A stretch of DNA of 64,000 nucleotides, from the NCBI RefSeq assembly GCF_036227605.1, contig NZ_CP109487.1, positions 744,001 through 808,000 of the forward strand, written 5' to 3'. The position numbers and the translations under genes are program-made. Below the pieces are notes generated by a model. That model was not told where the DNA came from and did not search any database. It saw only the letters and a list, made by a program, of their open reading frames with translations. The stretch is from Streptomyces sp. NBC_01439. GTDB taxonomy: Bacteria > Actinomycetota > Actinomycetes > Streptomycetales > Streptomycetaceae. Below, in pieces: positions 49,230 to 58,004 of this stretch. Position 1 is the first letter of the stretch; each line of letters begins with the position of its first letter.

Positions 49230-49293
49230 GGCGCCCGGCGGGTCCGGCGCCCGGCGGGTCCGGCGCCCGGCGGGTCCGGCGCCCGGCGGGTCC
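49230..49293. repeat. four tandem copies of a 16-bp unit
   Basis: GGCGCCCGGCGGGTCC occurs at 49230-49245, 49246-49261, 49262-49277 and 49278-49293 without change, just after the LysR 2 stop on the opposite strand. Copy number may vary between strains. It contains GGCGCC and could form GC-rich hairpins that help terminate transcription. Confidence 0.85.
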
Positions 49294-49299
49294 GGCCCG

Positions 49300-50202
49300 T
49301 CAAGGCCATGGCACCGGCTGGAGGGCCGTCTCCTTGAGGACCTTCAGGAAGGCTTCGACCGGGGCCGGGAGCGGTGGTGCGCCGTAGACGACGGCGTCGA
49401 CGAAGCGGTGGTCGTCCGGTAGGCGGTCGATCCGCACGCCGGGGTGGAGATGAGCGCGCAGGGCGAGGCCGGGCAGCGTACTGACGCCGAGGCCGGCGGC
49501 CACGAGTGCCTGGGCCGCGACGTAATCGTCGGTCTCGAAGGCGATCGTAGGAGTGAAGCCGCGCTTCCCGCACGCTGACAGCAGGTGCGAACGGCACCGC
49601 TCGCAGCCGGCGATCCACCGTTGTCCGCGGTAGGTGTCGAGGTCGGTGCGGGGGCCGGGCCAGGACGCGCCGGCCCGGCTGACGACGTAGAGCGGCTCGT
49701 GCAGGATCGGTGTCACGGTGTGGCCCTCGCGGCCACCGGGCGGACCGTCACCGTGGTGGAAGGTGAAGGCGACATCGGCCTCGCCGCGCCGTAGGGCCGC
49801 CAGGGCTTCGGGAGGCTCCGCTTCCGTCAGTGCCAGTTCGATGTCCGGGTGTGCGACGCCGAAGGCAGCGGCCACCGCGGGTACGAGCGTGGCGAGCGCG
49901 GAGGGGAACGCCGCGAGGCGGACCCGTCCGGCGCTGAGCCCGGCGTGGGCGGCGAGTTCGGTCCGGGCCGATTCGATCCGGCCGAGGATCTCCTCCGCAC
50001 GATCGGCGAGCAGTCGGCCGGCCTCGGTCAGCCGGATGCCACGGCCCGCCCGCTGGACGAGCGGCACACCGGCTTCGGCCTCGAGCCGGGCGAGGTGGTG
50101 GCTGACCGACGGCTGCGCATAGTGCAGCGCCGCGGCGGCAGCCGTCACCGAACCCTCGCGTGCGATGGCGGCGAACACCCTGAGTCGGTTCTCGTCGAAC
50201 AT
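49300..50202 (-). CDS. LysR-family regulator (LysR 2)
   Basis: A 300-residue LysR protein: LRVFAAIAREGSVTAAAAAL, HYAQPSVSHHLARLEAEAGV, then the effector domain with SGVSTLPGLALRAH-like hinge strands. It is divergent from a PLP-dependent dehydratase gene, 74 bp apart, and a perfect 9-bp inverted repeat lies directly at its start. LysR regulators usually control the divergent gene, so amino-acid catabolism is the likely theme. Start ATG 50202. Confidence 0.92.
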   Translation of the reverse strand: MFDENRLRVFAAIAREGSVTAAAAALHYAQPSVSHHLARLEAEAGVPLVQRAGRGIRLTEAGRLLADRAEEILGRIESARTELAAHAGLSAGRVRLAAFPSALATLVPAVAAAFGVAHPDIELALTEAEPPEALAALRRGEADVAFTFHHGDGPPGGREGHTVTPILHEPLYVVSRAGASWPGPRTDLDTYRGQRWIAGCERCRSHLLSACGKRGFTPTIAFETDDYVAAQALVAAGLGVSTLPGLALRAHLHPGVRIDRLPDDHRFVDAVVYGAPPLPAPVEAFLKVLKETALQPVPWP

Positions 50203-50222
50203 TCATCGATGATATCGATGAA
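50202..50222. promoter_or_regulatory. perfect inverted repeat, LysR 2 operator candidate
   Basis: TTCATCGAT-GAT-ATCGATGAA has exact 9-bp arms, overlapping the LysR 2 start. It also fits an ATCGAT-GAT-ATCGAT core. The dehydratase start is 55 bp to the right, so the site could serve both. Confidence 0.7.
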
Positions 50223-50276
50223 GTCATTGGAAACTGGCATTTGTCCTATGGATTGGGCCCTGCGCAGCATGAGGGC

Positions 50277-51254
50277 ATGCACAGTCCCACGATCTCCGAC
50301 GTCCTTCGCGCGCGTCGTCTGCAGAGCGCGCACCTGTCCCCGACCCCTCTGCTCTCCTATCCCGCCCTCGACGCCACCGTCGGCGCCGGCATCCGCGTCC
50401 TGGTCAAACACGAGAACCTGCAGCCGACCGGCGCCCTCAAGGTCCGCGGAGGCGTCACCCTGCTGGCCGGGATGGACCCCGTCGAGCGTGCACGGGGCGT
50501 TCTCTCGTACTCCACCGGCAACCACGCGCAGTCCCTCGCCCATGCCGCGGCGCTCTTCCACGTCCCCTGCACCATCGTCATGCCGAAGAACCCGAACCCG
50601 CTGAAGGCCGAGGCCGTTCGGCGCCTCGGCGCCGAACTGGTGGAACACGGCGCGGACTTCGAAGAGGCCCGCCGCCACGCCGAGCAGCTCGCGCCCCGGC
50701 GTGGGATGCGCTTGGTCAGCGCGGCGAACGAGCCGGACCTCATCGCGGGCGTGGCCACCACGTACCTGGAGGTCTTCGAGCAGGAGCCGGACCTCGACGC
50801 GATCATCGTGCCGGTCGGTGGCGGCAGCGGCGCCGCCGCCGCTTGCCTGGTGGCGGCGGCGATCAGCCCGCGCTGCCGCGTCATCGCGGTGCAGTCCCGC
50901 CGCTCGCCGGCCGCGCACGACTCCTGGCGCTCGGGCAGCTGCGTCCAGCGTCCGAACACCACGACGGCGGAGGGCCTGGCCACCGGGTCGGGTTTCGAGC
51001 TGACGCAACGTCTGTTCCGGGAGCACCTCGCGGACTTCCAGCTGGTCGGCGATGACGAGATCCGATGGGCCCAGTGGCTGCTCATGCGTGATGCCCGGAC
51101 GGTGGCCGAGGCGGCTGCCGCCGCACCGCTGGCGGCGCTCCTCGCCGCACGCGACGACCTTGCCGGGCAGCGGGTGGCCATCATGTGCACGGGCGGCAAC
51201 GCCGGCGAAGCCGAGCTGCGGGCCTGTCTCTCCGCCGCGCCCTCGGGCGGATGA
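50277..51254 (+). CDS. threonine/serine dehydratase-type PLP enzyme
   Basis: A 325-residue fold-type II PLP enzyme. The Schiff-base lysine is in PTGALKVRGGVTLLAG. STGNHAQSLAHAA binds the substrate, the phosphate loop is VPVGGGSGAAAACL, and the last strand MCTGGNAGEAEL places the Ser/Cys near the pyridine. These match serine/threonine dehydratases (IlvA/TdcB-like, without a regulatory domain). It deaminates Thr or Ser, or a related hydroxy-amino acid. The ATG at 50277 is used. It is probably regulated by the divergent LysR 2. Confidence 0.88.
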   Translation: MHSPTISDVLRARRLQSAHLSPTPLLSYPALDATVGAGIRVLVKHENLQPTGALKVRGGVTLLAGMDPVERARGVLSYSTGNHAQSLAHAAALFHVPCTIVMPKNPNPLKAEAVRRLGAELVEHGADFEEARRHAEQLAPRRGMRLVSAANEPDLIAGVATTYLEVFEQEPDLDAIIVPVGGGSGAAAACLVAAAISPRCRVIAVQSRRSPAAHDSWRSGSCVQRPNTTTAEGLATGSGFELTQRLFREHLADFQLVGDDEIRWAQWLLMRDARTVAEAAAAAPLAALLAARDDLAGQRVAIMCTGGNAGEAELRACLSAAPSGG

Positions 51255-51351
51255 AGCCGTTCGCGGGCTCCTGCCGCGAGAGGAGGTGGGGACTCCCCCG
51301 GCGCGCTGGAACGGATCCGCGCAGCCGGGGCCGTGATCGATACTGATCTTC

Positions 51352-52446
51352 ATGCACGTCAACGTCACGGCCACCACCCTGGAACGCGTCGCCGGTCACC
51401 GGATCCGCTTCGACGCCCGGTTCGAGCAGTACTTCGCCGGCCTCGGCGAGCGTTTCGACGTCCCGGTGCCCAGCCGGTACGTCCCCCACTGCCTGGAACT
51501 CCTGCGGGAGTTCTCGATGCGCGGCGGCAAGCGGCTGCGGGTCGTCCTGCTGTACGAGGCGGCCCGACTGGTCACCACCGACGAGGTACCGGGGCTCGCC
51601 GAGGCCGCACTGAGCATCGAACTGCTCCAGACGCACGGCCTCGTCCACGACGACATCATCGACGACGCACCCCTGCGCCGCGGCGGCCCCTCGACGTACT
51701 ACGCGTACCGCCGGGAGTTCCCCGGCCAGGGCGCCAAGGCCCTCGGGCTCGCGATGCTCGCCGGGGACCTCGCGGCGTTCCTGTCCACCCAGGTGCTGCT
51801 GGAGGCCGAGGTCCCCGCCGAACTCCGCCAGGCCCTGCTCGGCGTGCACACGCGCACCGCCGCGGAGACCGTGGCCGGGCAGATCGCCGACCTGGAGCGG
51901 GACTCCCACACCCTGCCCGACGAAGAGTTCCTGCACACCGTCACCGACTTCAAGAGCGCGCGGTACTCGATCCTGGCGCCGCTGACAATGGGCCTGCTGG
52001 CCGCCGGCGGGGATCCGGCGCCACACCGCGCCCGACTTCACCGCTACTCCCGGCTGGTGGGGGTGTCCGAGCAGATGCGCGACGACTTCCTCGACTTCTT
52101 CGGCCCGTCCGGCGACGACCCGGCGGCCGAGGTGAAGTCCACCGGGGCCGACATCCGCTCGGGCCGCCGCACCTACGCCGTGCGTGCGACCCTGGCCGCC
52201 GCGACCGGGGCCGACGCGGCCCTCGTCGAAGCCGCGCTCGGCGATCCCGGCTGCCCGGACGAAACCCTGGGCCGGATCAGGGAGATCGCCCGCGCCGCCG
52301 GCGTGGACCGGCGGCTCAAGGCGGAGATCCGGCGGCACGCGGAGGCAGCCGCTGCAGAGGCCGCGTCCTGGGAGCCGTACTGGCGCGCGGAAGCCGTGGA
52401 GTTCTTCCGGGGCCTGCCGATGTGGAACGTGGACCGGATGTCCTGA
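51352..52446 (+). CDS. polyprenyl (isoprenyl) diphosphate synthase
   Basis: A 364-residue all-trans prenyltransferase. The first aspartate motif is HGLVHDDIIDDAPLRRGGPS (DDxxD) and the second is EQMRDDFLDFFG (DDFLD). FSMRGGKRLRVVLLYEAARL binds isopentenyl diphosphate. It makes a C15-C20 or longer diphosphate; the residues before the first motif (LSIELLQTHGL) do not let me fix chain length. TACTGAT lies near the ATG at 51352, so it may be leaderless. It is not linked to the terpene synthase at 15.7 kb. Confidence 0.9.
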   Translation: MHVNVTATTLERVAGHRIRFDARFEQYFAGLGERFDVPVPSRYVPHCLELLREFSMRGGKRLRVVLLYEAARLVTTDEVPGLAEAALSIELLQTHGLVHDDIIDDAPLRRGGPSTYYAYRREFPGQGAKALGLAMLAGDLAAFLSTQVLLEAEVPAELRQALLGVHTRTAAETVAGQIADLERDSHTLPDEEFLHTVTDFKSARYSILAPLTMGLLAAGGDPAPHRARLHRYSRLVGVSEQMRDDFLDFFGPSGDDPAAEVKSTGADIRSGRRTYAVRATLAAATGADAALVEAALGDPGCPDETLGRIREIARAAGVDRRLKAEIRRHAEAAAAEAASWEPYWRAEAVEFFRGLPMWNVDRMS

Positions 52447-52653
52447 GGGGCGACGAGGGCCGCTGCGCGAGCCCGCGCGAACGGTCGCGGACGGACGCGA
52501 ACCGTCATACGACGTCGGCCCCGCGTCGAAGCCCTTGCCGGGCAGCCGGACGGCCGGCGTTCCTTCCCGGACGCCCGCCGCATTCGGCCGGGACCCCGGA
52601 GCCCCCGGGCCAGGGCCTCGGGCCGGGCCCCGGGGCCGGGCCCCCGGGCCGGG

Positions 52654-53097
52654 TCAGTTTCCACGCCCCTCCTGGCAGGCGTTCGACATGGCCGACATCC
52701 AGGCGAACGCCGCCTCGCACTGCTCCGGCGTCAGCCCCGCCTCCAGTTCGGCCTCGCGCCGCTGGACGGCCGGGAGCGCGTTCTCGTAGCGCGCGCGTCC
52801 TAGCTCCGTCAGGCTCAACTGGTGGGTCCTGCGGTCGGTGGCGTGCGGGGCTCGGACGATCAGGCCGTCACGTTCCAGCGCCGCGAGCATCTCGTTGGCG
52901 GCTTGGCGGGAGCTCCCGACCAGGCGGGCCAGCTGGGCCACCGAGATGCCCGGGGTCTCTCCCACGATCATCAAGGTCGCGAACTGCGGCACGGTGAGCC
53001 CGAATTCCTCCAGCTCCGCCCCGATCGCCGCCCGCATGCTGAGCCAGGCGTGGCGCACCACGAAGCTCAGCACCCGACCGTGACTCTGCTCGCCCAT
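52654..53097 (-). CDS. MarR-family regulator of the MFS gene
   Basis: A 147-residue winged-helix regulator. Core segments are LSFVVRHAWLSMRAAIGAEL, LTVPQFATLMIVGETPGISV, then the recognition part QLARLVGSSRQAANEMLAAL and the wing RAPHATDRRTHQLSLTELG. A GGAGG site precedes the ATG at 53097. It is divergent from a DHA2-type MFS transporter, with a 24-bp perfect palindrome between, so it is very likely the transporter's repressor. Confidence 0.92.
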   Translation of the reverse strand: MGEQSHGRVLSFVVRHAWLSMRAAIGAELEEFGLTVPQFATLMIVGETPGISVAQLARLVGSSRQAANEMLAALERDGLIVRAPHATDRRTHQLSLTELGRARYENALPAVQRREAELEAGLTPEQCEAAFAWMSAMSNACQEGRGN

Positions 53098-53153
53098 CGG
53101 ACGACCTCCGAATTCATGATTGACAGGTACTTTACGAGTTTGCCACGATGAGG

Positions 53154-53177
53154 GAATCGTCAAGTACTTGACGATTC
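53154..53177. promoter_or_regulatory. 24-bp perfect palindrome, MarR operator
   Basis: GAATCGTCAAGT-ACTTGACGATTC has no mismatch or spacer. A weaker partial match with GTACTTTACG lies near 53127. The site is 57 bp from the regulator start and 82 bp from the transporter start. Confidence 0.8.
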
Positions 53178-53258
53178 TTGGGTGGCGCGCCACCGTCGCG
53201 TGCTCCGTGATGCGCACCCCCCAAAAGCCAACTCACCTCGGTTCGGAGGCAGTCACGC

Positions 53259-54872
53259 ATGTCCTCGGCAACGTCACCGGCGTCGTCCACCCCACCACCG
53301 GGCCGTCAGCGGCTCATCCTCGGCGTCCTCGTCTTCGCCCAGCTCCTCATCTGGCTCGACGGCACCATCTTGACCACCGCGTTCGAGACGCTCTCGGACC
53401 CCGTCCGGGGGTTAGGCGCCACCCCCGGTGAGCTCCAATGGGCCACCGGCGCCTACACGCTGGTCTTCGCCGGCCTGATGTTCACCGGGGGCTCGCTCGG
53501 TGACCGGTTCGGCCACCGCAACCTGCTGCTGACGGGCATGGCGCTCTTCGGCGCCGCGTCCGCCCTCGCCGCCTACGCCACCACCCCCGGCCAACTCATC
53601 GCCGCCCGGGCCGTCATGGGAGCCGGTGCCGCGCTGCTCGTCCCGGCGACCATGGCGGTGGTCAGCTGGACGTTCCAGCCCGCGCAGCGCCCGGCCGCCT
53701 TCGGCACCCTGTCGTCCTTCGCCGGCGTCGGCCTCGCCGCGGGGCCGATCCTCGCCGGGGTACTGCTCGCGCGGTTCTGGTGGGGATCGGTGTTCCTGGT
53801 CAACGTGCCCGTCGTCGTCCTCGGCCTCGGCTTCATCGCCCGGTACGTGCCCAACTCCCGCAGCCCGCAGGTCCGCCGCCTCGACCCGGCCGGACTGCTG
53901 CTGTCGACCGGCGGCCTGGGCATCCTCGCGTACGGCCTGATCCGCGCCGGCCAGGACGCTTCCTTCGCCCAGCCGCGCGTCTGGGGATCCGCCCTCGTCG
54001 GCAGCGCGCTGATCGCCGCGTTCGTCGTCGTCGAGCTGCGGATCGCCCATCCCAGCTTCGACCCGCGGTTGTTGGCACAGCGCCGCTTCGCCGCCGGGAA
54101 CCTGACCCTGATGGCGGTCTTCCTGGCCATGACGGCCGGATCCTTCTACCTCGCCTTCTACCTGCAGGGCCTACGCGGGTACTCGGCGCTGGACGCCTCG
54201 CTCCTCGCGCTCCCGGGAGCCCTCGGGGTGATCGTCGGCTCCCCGATCGCCGTCCGGCTGGTCCGACGGACCTCCGTCCGACTCGTCTCCTCGATCGCGC
54301 TGACCGTCGCGGCCGCGGCGATGGGCTCGTTCGCCCTGTTCGGAGCGGCCACACCGATCGTCTGGTACGCGGCGGTCGTGCTGGTCCAGGGCACCGCGAT
54401 CGGCATGGTGATCGCTCCCGTGACGGGCGCGGTACTGGGTTCCCTGCCGCTGGAGCGGTCCGGCGCGGGCAGCGCGGTCAACAGCACCCTGCGCCAGACC
54501 GGCAGCGTGCTGGGCATCGCGGCCGGCGGCACGATCACCTCGATCGTCTACCGGAGTTCGATCGACGGCTCGCTGACCGGCCTCCCCGATCCGGTACGGG
54601 AACCCGCGCGGGTCTCGGCCGAACTCGCCCGGCACGTGGCGGTGGCCACGCACGACACCCGGCTCGCCGCGGCCGCCGACAGCGCCTTCCTGCACGCCAT
54701 GCACGTCGGGGCGCTCTGGACGGCCGGGTTCGCGCTGATCGGCGCGGCCGTCCTGGCCGTCGGGTTCCGGCCGGACCGCCCCACGGGTCGAGAGCAGGAG
54801 CGGGAGCGGGAGCAGGAACGGACCCGGGAGGTGGGGCGTGCGGCGCGCGCCGGGAGTTCCACGCCCGTGTGA
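53259..54872 (+). CDS. DHA2-type (EmrB/QacA) MFS multidrug efflux transporter
   Basis: A 537-residue membrane protein with about fourteen helices. Family motifs include LIWLDGTILTTAFETL with the D1 Asp, GGSLGDRFGHRNLLLTG (motif A), LIAARAVMGAGAALLVPATM (motif B/C), and GSAVNSTLRQTGSVLGIAAG in the C-terminal half. The end is a charged tail of EREREQERTRE. It exports drugs or toxic compounds by proton antiport. A MarR regulator and operator lie upstream. GGAGG about 11 bp from the ATG at 53259 is a fair ribosome site. Confidence 0.92.
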   Translation: MSSATSPASSTPPPGRQRLILGVLVFAQLLIWLDGTILTTAFETLSDPVRGLGATPGELQWATGAYTLVFAGLMFTGGSLGDRFGHRNLLLTGMALFGAASALAAYATTPGQLIAARAVMGAGAALLVPATMAVVSWTFQPAQRPAAFGTLSSFAGVGLAAGPILAGVLLARFWWGSVFLVNVPVVVLGLGFIARYVPNSRSPQVRRLDPAGLLLSTGGLGILAYGLIRAGQDASFAQPRVWGSALVGSALIAAFVVVELRIAHPSFDPRLLAQRRFAAGNLTLMAVFLAMTAGSFYLAFYLQGLRGYSALDASLLALPGALGVIVGSPIAVRLVRRTSVRLVSSIALTVAAAAMGSFALFGAATPIVWYAAVVLVQGTAIGMVIAPVTGAVLGSLPLERSGAGSAVNSTLRQTGSVLGIAAGGTITSIVYRSSIDGSLTGLPDPVREPARVSAELARHVAVATHDTRLAAAADSAFLHAMHVGALWTAGFALIGAAVLAVGFRPDRPTGREQEREREQERTREVGRAARAGSSTPV

Positions 54873-55040
54873 CGCGCAGCCGCGCCCGGTCGGCTGCGGC
54901 CGACCCGTGCGGACCCCGGCGCGGCATTCGGGTGGCGGACCGCCGTGTCGAACCGCCCGACCCGGACCGGTTCGCCATCCTGGGCCGGGCACGGCAGCGC
55001 GATCGCCGCTGCCCTCCCCCACGGCGAGAAGGAGTACGGC

Positions 55041-55253
55041 ATGCCGACGGACGCGGTCGGGCGTTTCCTCGCGGCTCTGGGACCGCAGCAGCAGGAGGCC
55101 GTCACCAGCAGACCGCCGCAGGAGCAGGAGCGGCTCGCGGCGGCCTGGGAGCGGGAGTTGGCCTCGGACGACGAGCTCGACACGCTCGACGAGCTGTCGC
55201 CGCCCGCGGCGGAGGCCGAGGCGGCCCGTCGCGTCCTGGACCGCGAGGGGTGA
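55041..55253 (+). CDS. small acidic hypothetical protein, 70 aa
   Basis: A helical, acidic, soluble protein (MPTDAVGRFLAALGPQQQEA to the end RRVLDREG) with many Glu/Ala/Arg. AAGGAG lies 7 bp before the ATG at 55041, the best start although the frame is open upstream. I do not recognise a family. It lies 168 bp after the MFS gene and may be transcribed separately. Confidence 0.6.
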   Translation: MPTDAVGRFLAALGPQQQEAVTSRPPQEQERLAAAWERELASDDELDTLDELSPPAAEAEAARRVLDREG

Positions 55254-55325
55254 CGCGCCCCCGCGGGCAGGGCCGGTCCGGCGCCCTCTCCCCTGCCGCC
55301 GCGCGCGGGCGCCGGACCGGAGGTT

Positions 55326-55640
55326 TCAGTGGCCGGGGGTCTCGAGCGGCCGCAGGAAACGGCGCTCGTACCGCTTGATGCAGCGGGTTTCGCGCGCCAG
55401 GTCGAAGGCGGCCTGGCACTCGGGGTCGGACATGCTGTCCGTGCGGTACTGCTCGTAGGCGGCGAAGCCGGGGAAGGAGAAGAGCGCGTAGGCGATGTCG
55501 CTGTCGCCCTCGCTGGGCAGGAAGTAGCCGTGGTGGGTGCCTCCGAACCGGTTGACCAGCCGGACCCAACGGCGCCCGTACTCCTCGAATTCCGCGAGCT
55601 TGTCGACGTCGATCTCGTACTTCAGATGAATGGTGATCAC
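55326..55640 (-). CDS. NIPSNAP-family protein
   Basis: A 104-residue protein with the ferredoxin-like NIPSNAP fold: MITIHLKYEIDVDKLAEFEE, then YGRRWVRLVNRFGGTHHGYF, then YALFSFPGFAAYEQYRTDSM. The role is unclear across the family; some members bind small molecules or act in ring-forming metabolism. GTG 55640 with GGGG upstream is used. It is divergent from the TerD gene. Confidence 0.85.
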   Translation of the reverse strand: MITIHLKYEIDVDKLAEFEEYGRRWVRLVNRFGGTHHGYFLPSEGDSDIAYALFSFPGFAAYEQYRTDSMSDPECQAAFDLARETRCIKRYERRFLRPLETPGH

Positions 55641-55764
55641 CGCCCCATCATGCCGGGCCCCACGACTTCCCCCGGTGGGCGAGCAATCGCCGACTTCCGG
55701 GAGGGCGGCGCGGCAAATCCTCGTACGCTGCGGGAGTGGGAGACCTTGAGCGAGGGGGGACCGC

Positions 55765-57024
55765 ATGTCCATGCGGAAGGGTGCCAACGTACCGGTGCCG
55801 AGCGCCACGGTCCGGGTGGAGTTGGGGTGGCGAGCGGGTCCCGGCGCGCCCGATGTGGACGTCTCGGCCCTGCTGCTCACGGCAGCGGGCAAGGTGCGGT
55901 CGGACGACGACTTCGTGTTCTACAACCAACCCGTGCACCCCAGTGGTGCCGTGCGCCACGAGGGACGGCGCCAGGACGGCACGGGCGTGCTCGAAACGAT
56001 AGGGGTGACGCTGTCCGGGGTGGAGGAGGAGATCGGAACCGTGGTGGTCGCGGCTTCCACCGACGGCACGTTCGGTCAGGTCTCCGGACTCTTCGTACGC
56101 GTGCTGGACGCGCGGAGCGGCGTCGAGACGGCCCGGTTCGACGCGACGGATGCCACGACGGAGACCGCGTTCGTGCTCGGGGAGCTGTACCGGCGGGCCG
56201 GCGCGTGGAAGTTCCGGGCGGTGGGCCAGGGGTACGACTCCGGGCTGGCCGGGCTCGCCACCGACTTCGGGATCACGGTCGACGATCCCGCCCCGACCCC
56301 GGCCCCGGCTCTGGCCACCACCCCACCTCCGCCGGTGCCGGTGCAGGTCCAGCGGGCGGTGGATCCGCCCGTGCCCGCCCGTCCGGTACGGCTGTCGAAG
56401 ATCACCTTGACGAAGGCGGCCCCCTCGGTGTCGCTGACCAAGCAGGGGGCCACCTCAGGGGGCATGCGGGTCAACCTCACGTGGAGCGCCGCCGTGCCGC
56501 CGCGCGGCTGGATGCGGAAGGGGCAGGACGCCGTCCGGCTGGAGGACGTGGACCTCGACCTCTCCTGCCTGTGGGAGCTGCGGAACGGAACCAAGGGGAT
56601 CGTCCATCCCATCGACAACCAGTTCGGCTCCTTCCACCGGCCGCCGTACGTCCAGCTGGACCACGACGACCGGACCGGTGCGAGCGAGGCCGGTGAGAAC
56701 CTCATGATCAACCTTGATCACACGGCCGAGATCGAGCGCCTCCTGGTGTTCGTGGTCATCTACTCCGGGGCCGCTAGCTTCGCGGGGCTCCAAGGAGTCG
56801 CCACGCTCCATCCGCCCGTCGGTCCGCCGATCGAGGTGCGCCTGGACGAGTGCACCGTCCCGTCGCCGGTGGCCGCGATCGCTCTGATCGAGAACGTGGG
56901 CGGGGAGCTGATCGTCCGGCGGGAGGCGAAGTACCTCCTGCCGGCGCCCGGTGTCTTCAAGCAGCAGGCGGCGGACATCGAGTACGGCTGGAACATGAGC
57001 TGGCAGTCGGCGAGCAAGGACTGA
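55765..57024 (+). CDS. TerD-type tellurium-resistance/stress protein, two-domain
   Basis: A 419-residue protein. The N-terminal TerD domain reads [20 protein letters not shown], then [19 protein letters not shown], then [16 protein letters not shown], ending near [21 protein letters not shown] Pro/Ala linker (about 175-205) leads to a second TerD-like domain ([20 protein letters not shown], then [20 protein letters not shown]). TerD domains bind calcium and associate with stress and tellurite resistance. GAGGGGGG precedes the ATG at 55765. No ter operon partners are near. Confidence 0.88.
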   Translation: MSMRKGANVPVPSATVRVELGWRAGPGAPDVDVSALLLTAAGKVRSDDDFVFYNQPVHPSGAVRHEGRRQDGTGVLETIGVTLSGVEEEIGTVVVAASTDGTFGQVSGLFVRVLDARSGVETARFDATDATTETAFVLGELYRRAGAWKFRAVGQGYDSGLAGLATDFGITVDDPAPTPAPALATTPPPPVPVQVQRAVDPPVPARPVRLSKITLTKAAPSVSLTKQGATSGGMRVNLTWSAAVPPRGWMRKGQDAVRLEDVDLDLSCLWELRNGTKGIVHPIDNQFGSFHRPPYVQLDHDDRTGASEAGENLMINLDHTAEIERLLVFVVIYSGAASFAGLQGVATLHPPVGPPIEVRLDECTVPSPVAAIALIENVGGELIVRREAKYLLPAPGVFKQQAADIEYGWNMSWQSASKD

Positions 57025-57116
57025 CCCGCCGGGTCCCGGACCTCACCCCGCCAGGTCCCCGGCGTCCAGCGGCCGCCGCCACACGATGCGCCGGTGCACG
57101 GCGTCGAGGTCGGCCC

Positions 57117-57455
57117 ATGTGCCTGTTCCAGTACGCAGACGACCCCGAGCCCGAAGAACGGACCCCGGCCGGGCTGCTGTACGTGCCCGTCCGGCCGGGA
57201 GGCGGTGCCGGGGCGGTGATCCGGCTGTTCCGCACGCCGCTGGGGGTGCGGACGGCCGTCGGTTCCACCCGTGTGGAGCGGCTGGCCGCGAACCTCGGCG
57301 AGGGCCAGGCGTGCATCCGGTTGTCCGAGTCGTTGCTGCGGGACCTGTGCGCGCCGCTCGGCGCGGAGCTGATCACCGTCGACCCGATGCTGTCCGCACC
57401 GGCGGCCGGTGCCACGACCCGGCTGCCGCAGCCGCTCCCGGTCCGCACCGTCTGA
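57117..57455 (+). CDS. SAV_915-like hypothetical protein, 112 aa
   Basis: A soluble protein: MCLFQYADDPEPEERTPAGL, then LYVPVRPGGGAGAVIRLFRT, then VGSTRVERLAANLGEGQACI, then LCAPLGAELITVDPMLSAP. The pattern resembles the SAV_915 family, common in Streptomyces and of unknown function. GAGGTCGG lies before the ATG at 57117. It follows the TerD gene by 92 bp and may be co-transcribed. Confidence 0.65.
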   Translation: MCLFQYADDPEPEERTPAGLLYVPVRPGGGAGAVIRLFRTPLGVRTAVGSTRVERLAANLGEGQACIRLSESLLRDLCAPLGAELITVDPMLSAPAAGATTRLPQPLPVRTV

Positions 57456-57596
57456 GGGGGACGCCACGGCTCGCGGCGGCACCGCGTCCACACGTGTCAA
57501 AAAGACTTCGGTCGGGATGTCGAGAAGACGCGGCCGGCTCCGTCCCAGGGGTGAACGCGACCACAATGGGTCGCACCAGCACCGAGGAGAACCATC

Positions 57597-58004
57597 ATGG
57601 CCAAGTACCTCCTGCTCAAGCACTACCGCGGCGCTCCGGCGGCGGTCAACGACGTGCCCATGGACCAGTGGACGCCCGAGGAGATCTCGGCGCACATCCA
57701 GTACATGAACGACTTCGCGGCCCGGCTCGAAGGGACCGGCGAGTTCGTCGACGGTCAGGCGCTCGCCCCCGAGGGGACCTTCGTCCGGTACGACGGGGAG
57801 GGGCGTCCGCCGGTCACCGACGGCCCGTTCGCGGAGACCAAGGACCTGATCGCCGGCTGGATGGTGATCGACGTCGACAGCTACGAGCGCGCCGTCGAAC
57901 TGGCAGGAGAGCTGTCGGCCGCCCCCGGGGCGGGCGGGAAGCCGATCCACGAGTGGCTCGAACTGCGTCCGTTCCTGGCCGCGCCGCCCACCATCACGGA
58001 ATGA
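57597..58004 (+). CDS. YCII/DGPF-domain protein (ECF42 partner)
   Basis: A 135-residue protein: MAKYLLLKHYRGAPAAVNDV, PMDQWTPEEISAHIQYMNDF, and the signature VTDGPFAETKDLIAGWMVID. DGPF proteins are the standard genomic partner of ECF42 sigma factors, and the next gene is one, overlapping by ATGA. A GAGGAG site precedes the ATG at 57597. Its biochemical role is unknown in the family; regulation of, or by, the sigma factor is inferred from linkage. Confidence 0.9.
   Translation: MAKYLLLKHYRGAPAAVNDVPMDQWTPEEISAHIQYMNDFAARLEGTGEFVDGQALAPEGTFVRYDGEGRPPVTDGPFAETKDLIAGWMVIDVDSYERAVELAGELSAAPGAGGKPIHEWLELRPFLAAPPTITE

Noticed and set aside
52590-52653. Very GC-rich low-complexity run of GGGCC units
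   Set aside because: Could be a terminator between convergent genes, but several overlapping pairings are possible and none is clearly best.
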